From an uncultured Planctomycetales bacterium (GTDB lineage Bacteria; Planctomycetota; Planctomycetia; Isosphaerales; Isosphaeraceae), in contig CALCIB010000161.1 in NCBI GenBank assembly GCA_937907525.1, positions 1 through 54,767 of the forward strand: a DNA stretch of 54,767 nt, written 5' to 3'. Position 1 is the stretch's first letter. Each line of letters opens with the position of its first letter. Below the pieces are notes generated by a model, which did not search any database, was not told the origin of the DNA, and saw nothing but the letters and a program-made list of their open reading frames with translations. The position numbers and the translations under genes were made by a program. Of this stretch, positions 17,538 to 30,200 are shown piece by piece.

Positions 17538-18128
17538 TCACGTCCCCGCGCGCGAAGTCCTCGCGGCGCGCGCGGCCCCGCCGAGGACCGCGATCCCGCC
17601 GAGCGCGGCCAGAATGAGGGATGAGGGTTCGGGGACGGCCGCCAGCGACCGCGTCAACTCGTCATAACCGGCGATCGGTCGGCCGTCAGGATCGTCCAGG
17701 GTCAGCGTGTCCGGCTCGAAGGCGAAGCTCGGCGGGCCCGTCAGGGCCGACGTGTCGATCGTGATCAGGGCGAGCAGGTCGTTCGCCCCGGCGATCGTGT
17801 CGACCCCGGCCGCGGCGAAGTCGGTCAGCGTCACCCGGACTTCGGCGCCGGCGACGTTCACGCCCGCGAAGAAGAGCGACGAGTCGCCGAAGACGTAGCC
17901 CGCGGCGGGGGGCTCCACGGCGATTTGGGACTCGTCGGTCAGCCCGCCGGCTCGAATGACGACCTCGACGTTGTAGACGGCCAGATCGGTCGCGCCGACG
18001 AGCTTCACGCCGTAGACGTCGCTCGTCCCGGAGCTTGCGATCAGTTCGGTCGAGAGGACCAGGCCCGCCGAGGCGGGGCCGGCTCCGACGAGGGTCATGA
18101 GCAGGGCAATCGAAAAAAAGCGAGCCAT
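17538..18128 (-). CDS. PEP-CTERM surface-sorted protein
   Basis: A 196-residue exported protein: signal peptide (MARFFSIALLMTLVGAGPASA), a beta-rich middle resembling cohesin-like domains (VYGVKLVGATDLAVYNVEV, then DLLALITIDTSALTG), and a C-terminal PEP-CTERM sorting signal (VPEPSSLILAALGG plus an Arg-containing tail). The signal is recognised by exosortase, which is not encoded in this window. It lies 111 bp downstream of the giant gene on the same strand. The resemblance to cohesin and the dockerin-like segment of the giant protein suggest a possible pairing (inference). Confidence 0.85.
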   Translation of the reverse strand: MARFFSIALLMTLVGAGPASAGLVLSTELIASSGTSDVYGVKLVGATDLAVYNVEVVIRAGGLTDESQIAVEPPAAGYVFGDSSLFFAGVNVAGAEVRVTLTDFAAAGVDTIAGANDLLALITIDTSALTGPPSFAFEPDTLTLDDPDGRPIAGYDELTRSLAAVPEPSSLILAALGGIAVLGGAARAARTSRAGT

Positions 18129-18239
18129 GAGTGGAAACCACCTTTTGGTTTATGGTTCTTGAATCGGCTCGCCGCGGGGGCGGGCCTTGGTCGGAGGAGA
18201 CGGATCGTTCGGGCGTCGCGATTCGGACGCGGGTCGGCG

Positions 18240-21200
18240 TCACCCGCCGAAGCCTCCTTTCCGCCGCTTGGGACGAGGAAGCCACCACGATCCGTCGTCG
18301 GCCGTCGGATCGAACAAGTCCCACGGGCTCGGCTCGCCGCGGATCGCGTCGACGACCGCCGCGCCGGGCCGTTCCGGCTCGACGGCCGACGCGGGAGGGC
18401 CGGGCCTCGCCGCGAGGGCCGGCCGATCGATCGGCGCGAGACGGCGCGGCGCCGCGCCGGGGGCCGAACGCCTGGGAAACCAGGGCGTCGCCCGCGACGG
18501 CGGGAGCGGCGCGGCGGCCGGCTCGACCGTCGTGGGCCGACGCCCCTCGACGGCCAGATTCGCGGGGCCGAACGAGAGAGGGACCCCCGCCCAGCCCGCG
18601 CCCGATCCCGATCGCGATCCCGATCCCGCCGAGCCGCCCGCCTGGATCGAGGCGGCCCCGGCCCACGAGGTCGGCGGCGTCGCCAGCGTCGCGGCGACGT
18701 CGAGCCGGGAGTACCAGCGGAGGGTGTTGGCGACGTTGTCGTCCTCGTCGTCGCCGTCGAAGACGCGCGTCCCCGTCCGGCGGAGGGCTTCCAGGATCGC
18801 CTGGGGGCTGGACGGCAATCCCAGCCGGTCGGCGGCCTCGCGCAGGAGCACCGCGGCGCCGGCGACCAGCGGCGTCGCCATCGACGTGCCGTTGCGGACG
18901 ATCAGCCGGCCGTCCAGGCCCAGGCCGAGGACGTCGGCACCGGGGGCCAGGAGGTCCAGGCCCTCGCCGCGCTGGCTGAACGACGCGATCCGGTCGGCGC
19001 CGGTGGCATGGTCCCGCGCGCCGGTCGACCAGCTCGCCGATCCGGCGTCGCCGTCCCAGACGGCGCCGACCGCCGCCACCGACGGGCTCGCCGCCAGAAT
19101 GCTCAGGCCCTCGGCCGCGTCGCTCGGGCCGTAGCCGTTCCCCGCCGCCGCCGCGACGAACACCCCGGCGTCGACCAGCGCCCGGTAGAGGCCCTCCAGC
19201 GAGTCGAGGCTCGTCCCCTTGGGGACGTCGCCGCCGCCGAAGGAGAGGTTGACCGCGACGATGTTGTACCGCTGGCGGTTGTCGAGCACCCACTGGAGCG
19301 CCTGCTCGATCGCGCCGAGGCCGGCCGTCGTCGACGCGCCGCTGGTGATCTTCAGCGCGACGAGGTTCGCCGCCGAGGCGACGCCGGGGACGTAGGGGTT
19401 GTCGCCGGCGATCAGGCCCGCGACGTGGGTGCCGTGGCCCGCCGCGTCCATCGGGTCGGCGTCGCCGTCGCCGAAGTCCGGGCCCAGGATGATCCGGCCG
19501 GCGAACTCGGGCAGGTTGTAGTTGATCCCGGTGTCGATGACCGCCACCGCGTAGCCGGCGCCGCGATAATCGGTGTCGGCGCGGACGCGGTCCAGACCGA
19601 TCATGTCGAGATAGGCGTCGTACTCGAAGACCGCCAGGTCCAGCAGGTAGCGCGAGCCGTTGGCTCCGGCCTGGAAGTCGGCCCCGCCCTCGATTCTGAC
19701 GTAGTACCGTCGTCCGGCCACGACCGCGACGTCCACCGTCCCGACGGCCGCGGCCTCGCGCTGGAGCGTGGCGGAGCCGCCCGCCGACGCCTCGTAGACC
19801 GTCACCCGCGGCGCCTGGGCCGTGGCGGCGGCGGCCAGCGCCGCGGCGACTCGTAGCGTGCCGCCGGCCGAGGCGTCCACGAGGAACCAGTCCACGTCGG
19901 CGGCCGCGTTCAGGAGGGCCGTCAGGGACGACGTCCAGGAGCGGATCGTCGTCCCGTTGGGCGCGAGGGCGGTTCGATAGGCCGCCTCGAAGGCGTCGGG
20001 GAGGTCGGCGAGGGGCTCGGCGTCGATCCGGCCGCTCGGGACGTCGTCCGCGGGGGAGCCGCCCCCGCCGTCGAGGCCGGCGCCGGAGGTCGTGGGCGGG
20101 ACGATCGCGCGGCCGCCGTTGTTGGCGACGATCAGCCGGTCGAGGACGCCGACGTAGCCGTCGCGGTCGAGGTCGGCGTTCGGGTTCCACTTGGGATAGC
20201 CGGGCCGGGCGCCGAGAGCGGCGTTGACCAGGGCCATGTCGGATCCGGCCGGGTCGGTCCCCGTCTTGACCGTCACGCCGTCGCCGTTGGCGTCGCCCGA
20301 CAGGCGGTGGAACGAGAGGACGTAGGCGCCGCCGGGCGTCCCGCCGCCGTCGCCGTCGAGCGCGTTGCCGGCGTCGTCGAGGATCGCCGCGGCGTCGAAC
20401 CGCCAGACGTAAAAGCCGTCGTCGAGCGAGGTCTTGCCCCCCGCGAAGCGGTCCAGCGACCAGGTCAGCCGACGGGCCGCGGCGTCGTATCGGAACTGGT
20501 CGGCCGTCAGGGCGACGACTTGATCGGCGTCGCCGTCGGCCTTCGCGCCGAGGTTCGTCAAAGTGACCGCCTGGAGGATCGACCCGTCGGCGATCAGCGA
20601 TTGGAGGTTCACGGCCTCGCTGAAGGTCCACTCGAAGCGGTCGACGAACGACCGCTGCGTCATCCCGCCCTGGATGACCGCCGCGGCCACCGTGGGCGGA
20701 GCGAGTTCGGGGATCGTCGTCTGGGCGTCGGGAACGCCAGGCGCGGCCTCGACGTTGCCGGCGTGGTCCGTCGCCACGCTGTGGAAGGCGTAGGAGTGAT
20801 TTTGGGCGCCGTGGTAAACGGCCGAGGTCGTCGTCGCGTTCGCGAGCCAGACTTCGAAGGCGCCGCCGTCGACCGAGACGAAGACGTCGTACGACGCGAT
20901 GCCGGAGCCGCCCTCCTCGTCTTGCCCCGACCATTCGACGAGGAACGACTCGGCGCGGGTGACGGCCGCCAGGGGAAGGACGGCGCTGGTCGGCGGCGCG
21001 ACGTCGGTGACGGTCGCGTTCACGGTCGTGACGGCGTCGGGAGTCGCCGGCGCGTCCTCGCGGTTGCCGGCGTGATCCGTCGCCACCGAGTAGAAGGCGT
21101 GGGAGTGGCCGTCGGCGCCCGTGAAGGTGGCGGAGGTGGCCGTCGTGTTCGCCAGCCAGACGGTGAAGGCGCCTCCGTCGACCGAGACGAAGACGTCATA

Positions 21201-24200
21201 CGACGCGATCCCGGAGCCGCCTGGCTCGTCCCGGCCGGACCACTGGACCAGGAACGAAAGGGTTTCCGTGACCGCCGGCAGCGGGTCGACGGCGCTGGTG
21301 GGGGGGGTGACGTCCGAGCCCCCCTCGACGGCGATCGTGGCGTCGGGGCCGGCGGGCGCGTCCTCGACGTTGCCGGCGTTGTCGCGGGCGATGGAGAAGA
21401 AGGAATAGGTCCGGCCCGGCTGGCCGACGAATTCGGCCTGGGTGTAGGAGACTCGCTCCAGCCACGGCAGGAACGGCCCGCCGTCGGTCGAGACGTAAAT
21501 CGTGAAATCGGCCAGCCCCGAGCCGGCGGGGTCGAGGCCGGACCAGCTCACCTGGAAGACGCCGTCGTCGTCGGTCGCCGGCAGCGGGTCGACCGCGCTG
21601 GTGGGCCGGTCGGCGTCGATCGTGTTGAAGACCGCCGGAGTGTCGATCGGCGGGTTGACGTCGAAGACGATCGTCGCCAAGGCGTCGACGACGTCGCCGG
21701 TCTGGACGGCGGCGTTGGGCCTCACGGAGTAGCTGACGAACCCCTGGCCCTCCACGCCATCGATGTTGGGCGGCAGGAGGCCGAGGCTGGCGTCGACGGG
21801 GACGTCGCCGGCGGCCGGGTCGATCGCGGTGAACTCCCAGTACGCCTCGCCGGTGGCGACGTTGATCCCCGCGACCACGTCGACGTAGACCCCCAGCGTG
21901 TCCCGCAGGTCGAGCCGATCCGAATAGAAGGCGCGATTGTCCGGAACATGAACGACGACCGAGCCGAAGCCGAAGTCGCCCAGCCGGAACGACCGGCCGT
22001 CCAGGTCGTCGTCGAGCGTCTGGGTGATTCGGACACTCTGGGCCGGGGCCGTGGCGAGTTCGGGGTCGTTCTCGAAGAGGACCGTGTACGGCAGGCCGCG
22101 GTCGGCGGCGACCCATCGCTCCTCGCCGAAGCCGTCGGGGCCGAGGACGTCGTTGGGGTCTTGGGAACCGCAATCACCGGCACCCGCGCCGCCGTCCCTT
22201 CCGCACTTTTCAAGGCACTCCCGTAACCACTTGCGGAACCCGTCCGGATCATTGCACTTGTCCGGCGGCGTTCCACAGTCCGGGCAGTTCGTATCGACCG
22301 AGAACGTGCTCGTGAGCGGATCGACGTCGAAGGTGATGTTGAACGGTTTGTCCCACGTGAGGCCGGAAGTCTCAAGCCTCGCGTAATCGTCGAGGTAGCC
22401 AAAAATAGTGTTGCCTGGGACGAAATCCACCGCGTCGCCCACGCGGAACGTCCAGTTCGTCGTGACTTTCGCGGTCGTCGAACACGGGTTGAGAACGACG
22501 GTAATCGTGCCCGTCAAGGTCCGCGAATCGGAGATCTTCGTCGGGCTGGCGCTTCCCGCCTCCCCCCAAGCTCCCACTCCCCCGGCGAGGATGTCCGGCA
22601 CCCCCAGCGGCAGGCCGCCGTGGCCAAAGATGTATACACCGTATTTCCATAAATTGTGTGGATTCTGACCATCATCCGCGTCGCTCACCTGGAAGTAATA
22701 CTTGTCCGCCCCGAGATCGATAAGCTCCTGGATCGTGTACGTCTTCGATTGGCCATCGCAAGGCAACTCGTCCCGCCACTCGGGATCGAGTTGAATGACC
22801 CGCATCGCCTCCTCAAGCGCCTCCTCGAAGCCGTCCTGCGAAGCCTCTCGGAATTCGTCGCCAGCGGTGGTTCTGGACGGGATGGTTGATGCCGCGTTGG
22901 GGCCGAGGCTGTCGAAGTACGCGCGGTAGTAGCTCATCGCGTACTTGTCGCCACCCGTCGCCGCGTCCACGACTCTCATCGTCCATTGCCTGTCGTGGTA
23001 CCAGAGATTGAACAATTCCATCTTGTTCGTGGTCGATCCGGGCGCGGCATTGTATTTCGCCCAACTCAGGGCGAGCGTCACGTCCGGAGCGACGCCGTAT
23101 CGCGTATAGGCTCTCTGAAGTTGGTTGTATTGTTCCACGAACCAAGAGGGGATTTCCAAGTCCATCCCCTCGACCCCGCGCGTCAGTACGATCGTCGGAA
23201 GGACCAAATCCTCGCCCGCCGCGACGGTGATTCCGGGGACGATGAGGGGAGAGACGCCGGCGTGGCCGACCAGCAAGTCGTAGGTCCCGGCCGCGAGGCC
23301 GCCGATGACGAACGCGGCGCCGTCGAGCCGGGCCGGGCTGAAAAGGAGATCGGCGGGGGACGACGAAAGGACTTGAACGTAATAGTCCGTCGCGGATCCT
23401 CCGTCGTCGAATCTCACGTCGCCCAGGATTCGGGACTCGCGGCCCGGCGCGACGTCCAGTTCGGTCACGCCGCCGACGGAGACGAGCGCGACCGATCGCG
23501 AGACCGGGGCGAGGCCGGGGATCTGAACCACGATCTGGAACGTTCCAACCGGCAGGTCCAGATAGGTCGCGTCTCCGTTCGCGTCCGGAGTGGCGTACGC
23601 CACCGATCGGCCGTCTCGCAGCAGTACGACGAGCGCGCCGGACTCCGCGCCCGGTTCGACGTCGTGAACGTGGACGACCAGCGAGGACGTCCCGCCGATG
23701 GGGATCTCCACCCCGTCGACGGCTTCGCCGGCGCGGACATCGACGGCGCCCGGTAACGCTTGCTCCACCACGCCTTGCAGCACCGAGACCGTGTAAGAGC
23801 CCGGTTCCAGCCAGGGCAGGATGAAGGAGCCGTCCTGGAAACTGACGGCCGACCGCGTCTCGCCCGTTTCCTGATGTCGCGCGAGGACGCGCAGGCCGCC
23901 GAGTTCCGTGGCTCCCTCCTCCGGGACCAGGCGGCCGCGAATGGCGCCGCTTATCTCGCCGCCGGCGATGCTCGCCATCACGCCGAGGACGTCGCTGATC
24001 TCCGGCGTCCGGCCCAAGGTGTCGCCGAGCAGGTTGAGGCCCCGGACGTAGGACTCCAAAAAGGCCTGAGTCGAACTCCAGGCCGTTTGCTTGAGGCGGT
24101 CGATCACGAGGCTGAACTGGACGTCGTCGAGCCCCCGCCGTGGCGTGAGGCGGGCGAGCTCGTCCAGGTCCAGCGGGTCCGTCGAATCGCCGAAGACCCG

Positions 24201-27200
24201 GTCCACGAAGAAAAGCGCCGTCTCGCCGTCGGGCACGTCCTGGCGCATCCTCGGAATGCTCAAGAACGTGATCGTGCGTCCCTGGCCCGGCATCAGCACG
24301 CCGGGAGGTCCGTCGCCGGCGACGGACCCGAGGAACGTAATCGTCTTCATCGTGAGGTCCTGGGACGCGGCGGCCAGGTCCGTGGCGAACGGCTCGTTGC
24401 TCTCGAGACGGATGATGGGGACCGGGGCGTCGTTGATCCCTTCGTTGTACCAACTCACCGTAAACGGGAAATAGGCGAACGGCTCATGGAACACCCGTCG
24501 GAACGACTCCACCGCGGAAACCGTGGGCGCGTTCGTCCACGAGCCCCCGTTCACGACTTCGAACCCATCCTCGACGACCGCGCGGCCGCCCGTTGAATTC
24601 TCGACCACGACGCCGTAACGCCCCGGAGTCGCCGTCCTCAAATCGAACGTGGCGTAAATCAGCGTGGAATTCACATAGTAACAAGTATCGGCGGGGACGA
24701 CCTCGCCGCCGGGGCCGCGGAGCGCGGCCGTCGTCGCGCGGTCGAACTTCGCGCCGTGGATCTCGATGGTGCGGTTGCCGGCCGTTCCGCCGCGGCCGTA
24801 GTCGAGGTCGAAGACGGTGAAGTTGATGATCGACGCCTCGATCCGGTACGGGTTGGCGCCGCCCCCAGAGGCGTTGGCGTAGGCCAGAATGTAATATGTT
24901 CCGCCCTCGGTGGAGGGGACCACCACGCGCTGCGAACTCTCGAAGGGATTCGACGCGACGAAGTCGTGGCGGGCCCGCGTGGGGATCTCTCCAAAGCTCA
25001 CGTACACCTCGTTGGACGCCGTCGGCGACGCGCCGTCGAGGTAGACCATCAGCGTTTCGCCGGCCGGGACGTTGTCGACGCGGTAGTAGACGGCCCGGCC
25101 CTGGGGCAGCGCGCCCGAGCGGGACTCGCCCAGGGGGAGCGACTCGACGTCGACGTCCACCCGGTCGATCGTCGCGGCGACGTTGTTCGCCTCGTCGCTC
25201 TCAGCGACGTGGTTGCGGATGTCGGAGCGGACGATGACGTGGTAGTCGCCGGGGACGACGCCCGGCGGCGGGGCGGTCGCCGTGACGGTGTAGCTCTGGC
25301 CGCCGGGGAGGTCGCCGACGCGCTCGACCCGCGCGAAAAGCGCGTCGCCGACGTCCCACGTTTCATCGGCCGAGACGTAGACCGAGTCGAACCAGCGGCC
25401 CAGGGCGGCGTCGATCCCCCGGTTGCGGATCGTGAAGGTGATCGAGGCGGTCTGGCCCACGATCGCGTTGGCGGGGATGGCGATCTCACCGACGGTCAGG
25501 TCGGCCGGCGGCGCGAGGTTCACCTGCATGGAAACCGGATCGTAACCGACGTTGTTCGACTCGCCCCCGCGCTCGTGGATCCGGTCGCCGACGTCGGCGG
25601 CGACGAAGACGTAGAACAGCCCGCTCAGGCCGCGGGGGACGGTGAAGGTTTGCGAGGCGGCGTGGGACGAGCCGGCCGCCAGGGGATCCGGGCGGCGGCG
25701 ATACCCCAGGTAGACGTCGGTCGCGGGGTCGAAGACCTGGTCGCGCGAGAGGTAGACCGCGTCGTCCCGGTACGAGCCGGCGGCGTCGGCCGGGCCGACG
25801 TTCCGTACGGTCCACGACAGGTCGAACGCTTGACCGGCGACGGCCTCGGTCGGCGCGTCGACGGCGGCCACGACCAGGTCGGGCGTGGGGCCGAGCGTCA
25901 CGGTCGTCGCGGCGGCGGAGGCCCCGACGTTGTTCGTCTCGTCGGCCTCCAGCGCGCGGTTGCCCGCGTCGGTCGCCACGATGACGTAGTACGCGCCCTC
26001 GAGGTCGATCGGCAGCGTGAAGGTCCGCGACGCGGCGTACGATTCGAGGCCCCCCAGGGCGCTGGAGCGGGTCACGCGGCCCAGGAGCAGGTCGTCGCCG
26101 TCGCCCAGCGTCCGGTCGGGCGACAAGTAGACCGCGTCCTCCCACCAGTCGGCGTTGGTCCGGCCGGCGCCGAGGTTCTGGACCGTCCAGTCCACCGTGA
26201 TCGGCCCGCCGGAGACCGCGACGGCCGGACCCGCGACGGTCGTGACCCGCAGGTCGGGCAACTGTCGGGCGACGAAGACCGGTCGCGCGGTCGAGGCGTT
26301 GTTCGCCTCGTCGCTCTCATAAACCTGGTTCCCCGCGTCGGCCGCGACGATCAGGTACAGGTCGCCGGCGAGCCCGAAGGGGATTCGCACCAGTTCGCTT
26401 CGGCCGTACGACTGGCCGACGCCCAGCAACCCGGAGCGCGTGAACGAGCCCAGAAGCGCGTCGCCGCCGTCAAGGGTCGCATCGGCCGACAGGTAAATCC
26501 GATCCACCCAGGACGCGACGATGGTGTCGCCGATCCCGACGTTGGCGACCGTCCAGTCGACGCGCGCCGAGCCGCCCGCCGCGACGACCGCCGGGGCGGC
26601 GACGGTCGAGACGACCAGGTCCGCCGGCTCCGAGACGATCGTCGTCGCGACGGAGGCGGCCTTGACGTTGTTCTGGTCGTCCAGCTCGAAGACGACGTTG
26701 CCGCCGTCGGAGTGGACGATGACGTAGTAATCGCCCGAGAGGCCGTTGGGGAGGGTGAAGCTCGCCGTGGCCGAGTACGACGGGTTCCCGGCCTGGGCCG
26801 CGAGGTCCAGGGACGAGAGCGGGCCGCCCGAATTACCCTGGGTTCGGGAGCCCAAGAGCAGGTCGTCCCCGTCGAGCGTCCGGTCGGCGGACAGGTGGAA
26901 GCTGTCGGTCCAACTTCGGTTGGGGACCGCGGACGAGCCGTTGTTGGCCACCGTGTAGGTGATCGAGATCGCCGCGCCCGCCCGCGCCCGGGCGGGCGCG
27001 GTCACCGCCTCCACCTCCAAGTCCGGCGGGGGCGTCAGGAGGACGGTCGTCGCCGCGGCGTCGAAGCCGGCGTTGTCGTTCTCGAAGGCGTGCTCGTAGA
27101 CCTCGTTGTTCGCGTCGGCTCGAATGATGAAGTAATACGCGCCCGAGATCCCCGTCGGTAGCGTGACCGATTCGGTTCGGGTGTAGGAGCCGTCGGGATC

Positions 27201-30200
27201 CAGCGCGCCCGAATGGCGGAAGCGGCCGAGCGAGCGGTCGTCGGCGCTGAGCGTCGCGTCGCTGGAGAGGAACACCTCGTCGTTCCAGGCGGCCTCCGCC
27301 GTCCGCCCGCCGCCCAGGTTGGCGACCGTCCAGGTCACCGACGTCGGCCGCCCCGAGAAGGCCGCGGCGGGACCGTTGACGTATGTCACCCGCAGGTCGG
27401 GCGGCGGCGTGAGATTCACGCGCGTGGGGCCGCCGGCCCTGGCGTTGTCTCCCTCGTTCTCGAACTCGAGGACGTGGTTCTGGTCGTCGGTTCGGACGAT
27501 GAAATAGTAGTCGCCGTCGATGCCTCGCGGCAGGACGACGGTCAGGCTGTTGACGTAGCCGTCGCCGGCGTTCAGATAGCTGGGGTTGTCGGCCCGGCCG
27601 AGGAGGACGTCGGAGCCGTCGAGTTTGTCGTCGGTCGACAGGTAGACGGCGTCCCGCCACGAAGGCGCGCTGGTCGCGCCCGCGCCGACGTTCGTCACCG
27701 TCCATTCGATGACCGTCGACTGACTGGAGAAGGCCGTGGGCGGCGCGGTGACGGCGCTGACCACGAGGTTCGGGAACGGGGAGAGCCGGACTTTGATCGG
27801 CCGGCTGGAAACCAGGACGTTGTCCCCCTCGGCGCCGTGTTCGTAGACGGCGTTGCCGACGTCCGGCTTGACGACCGCCCAACGGTCGCCCGACATGGTG
27901 ATCGGGATGGTGACGGTCTGGACGCGGGTGATCGAGCCCCCCGCCGGGATCGCGCCGGTGAAGGCGAAGTCGCCGAAGAACTGGTCGTCGCCGTCGCCGG
28001 CGACCGCGTCGCTCGACAGCCACAGCCGATCCGTCCAGGAGCCGGTGGCGACGGCGTCGCCCAGGTTGCTCACGGTCCACTCGACGACGACCGACTGGCC
28101 GGAGACGACCTCGACCGGGATGGCGATCGAGCTGACGACCAGGTTGGGCAAGGGCGGCGGCTTCACCGTCAGGGCGGCGTCGCGGGCGTTGTTGGCCTCG
28201 TCGGTCTCCGGCTGCGCGCCCGCGGCGTCGGTGACGACGATGATTCGGAACTGGCCGGCGTCGAAGATCGCCTCCAGCGGCAGGGTGACGGTCGCCGTCC
28301 GGGTGTATTCGCCGCCGGGGGCCAGGGGGACGGTCCCGGCCGCGGGGGCCAGGGTCAGCAGCAGACGGTCGTCGGCGTTGCCGGCCGTCGCGTCGCGCGA
28401 GAACCAGATCCGGTCGACCCAGCCCTCGCCCGCCGGGTCGGCGCCGACGTTCCGGACGGTCCACGAGACGTCCAGCGTCCCGCCGAGGAGCGCGCCGCCC
28501 GCTGGGAGGTTCGGGAAGCTCGACGCGGAGACGGTCAGGTCGGGCGAGAGCAGGTCGAGCGCGGCCGTGTAGGCGTCCTCCCCCGGTTCGCCGAGGACGC
28601 CGTCCCGGTCCTGGTCCATCGCGTTGCCGACCAGGTCCTGGATCTGGGGGCCGACGACCATCGCGTACGAGCCCTGGAGCGTCCGCGCGGTGAAGGTGAC
28701 CGTCGCGACGTCGCCGGAAACGGCGACCCCCGTGATCGTCGAGAGCAGGTTCGCGCCGTCGGGACCCGTGAAGCTGACGACGTCGGCCTTGGTGAACGTC
28801 TCGGCGTCGATCGGCTCGGAGAAGGTGAACTTCAGCGTGGTGAACGGGGCCGAGGCCTGCGCGACCGGGGTTCGCGAGACGATCCGCGGGCCGGTCTTGT
28901 CGAGCGCCAGCGAGCCCTGGTGCTCGGCCGAGGGCCGTCCCTGGAGGTCGACGAAGGCGCCGGCGGCGAGCGCGTAGGCGTATTCGCCCTCGACGTCGGG
29001 GACGTCCACGAGGAACCGAACCGTCCGACCGTCGAGCCATTGGATTCCGGTCACGTTTCCGCCGGCGATCGTCAGGTCGCCGACGTCGACGGAGTCGGCC
29101 AGGACTCCTTCGGAAAGACGGAATTCGATCGCCTCGGGCGGGCTGGCGAAAACCGAGCCGCCGGGCGGGGTGACGGCCAACACGACCGGGCCGTCGCCGG
29201 CCGGCGGGGCGGCCCCTTGGACCCACAACTGGTAGTCGCCCGAGCCGGCGCCGGTGACCCTCACCCGGTACCGCCCGGCGGTCGGCGCGTCGTGGACGAT
29301 TCGCGCGTTCTTGCCGTCCGCCCCGCCGTCGTCGTCGACCCCCACCAGCAGCCCGTCGGGATCGAACAGCTCCAGCCTGGGGTTGAACGCGTTGACCGGC
29401 GCGCCCGGGCCGTCGAACGGCGTGGCCGTCCGAATGTCGAGCGGCCCGGCCGCCGCGTCGAACTCGTACTCGGCGACCGCCGACGTTCCGATCCGGTGCT
29501 GCGCGGCCGCCTGCTCGGCCGTGAGGGCCTTGGCGTAGATCGCGACCTCGTCGATCCAGCCGTTGAACTGATACGTCGCGGCGTTGTCCGGCTTGCCGAT
29601 CCGCCACGGACCGGCGGTGTCCTTCATGCCGGCGCTGGAGTAGGAGGAGGAGCCTCGGAGCGTCCCGTCGACGTACAGCCGCATAACCCTCGCGTCCGCG
29701 TCGACGACCGCCGCGAAGTGATACCACCGGTTCGGCTGGATCAGGCCGGCTTCCGTGTTGAAGGACGTCTGATTCTGACCGACCGCCGCCGAGGTCATGT
29801 GCAGGGAGCCGTTGGAGTTCAGCCAAAGCGCGATCTCGCGCCGGGAGTTGTCGTCGCCGTTGTCGCCCTTCCAGAAGATGCTTTGCCACGTCTTGTCGAA
29901 GCCGGCGGTCATGAACCAGCCGGTGACGCTCCTCCGCCGGTCGTCGAAGAGCTCGGGGGCGTCGGCGATCTCGACGTAACTGGTCGCCACGTTCCCCTGG
30001 AACCGGGGCGCGGTTTCCGGATGGCCGGCGAGGGCCCCGGGCTGGCCCAACGTCGCGCCGGCGTAGGTCCCGTCCAGGCCGTCGGGCCCGGAGTCGGCGG
30101 CGACGTTCCCGGCGGCCTCGTCGAGGTCGTAATACGCGACGGCCCCCTGGCCGAGGGCCACGTCGCGGTAGTCCTCCGCGTGGCCCAGCACCCGCCTGGC

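Noticed and set aside
17256..17624. Plus-strand frame of 122 codons (MNRWMPPNFQWFG)
   Set aside because: Arg/Pro-rich, overlaps the PEP-CTERM gene, and lacks a family; treated as noise.
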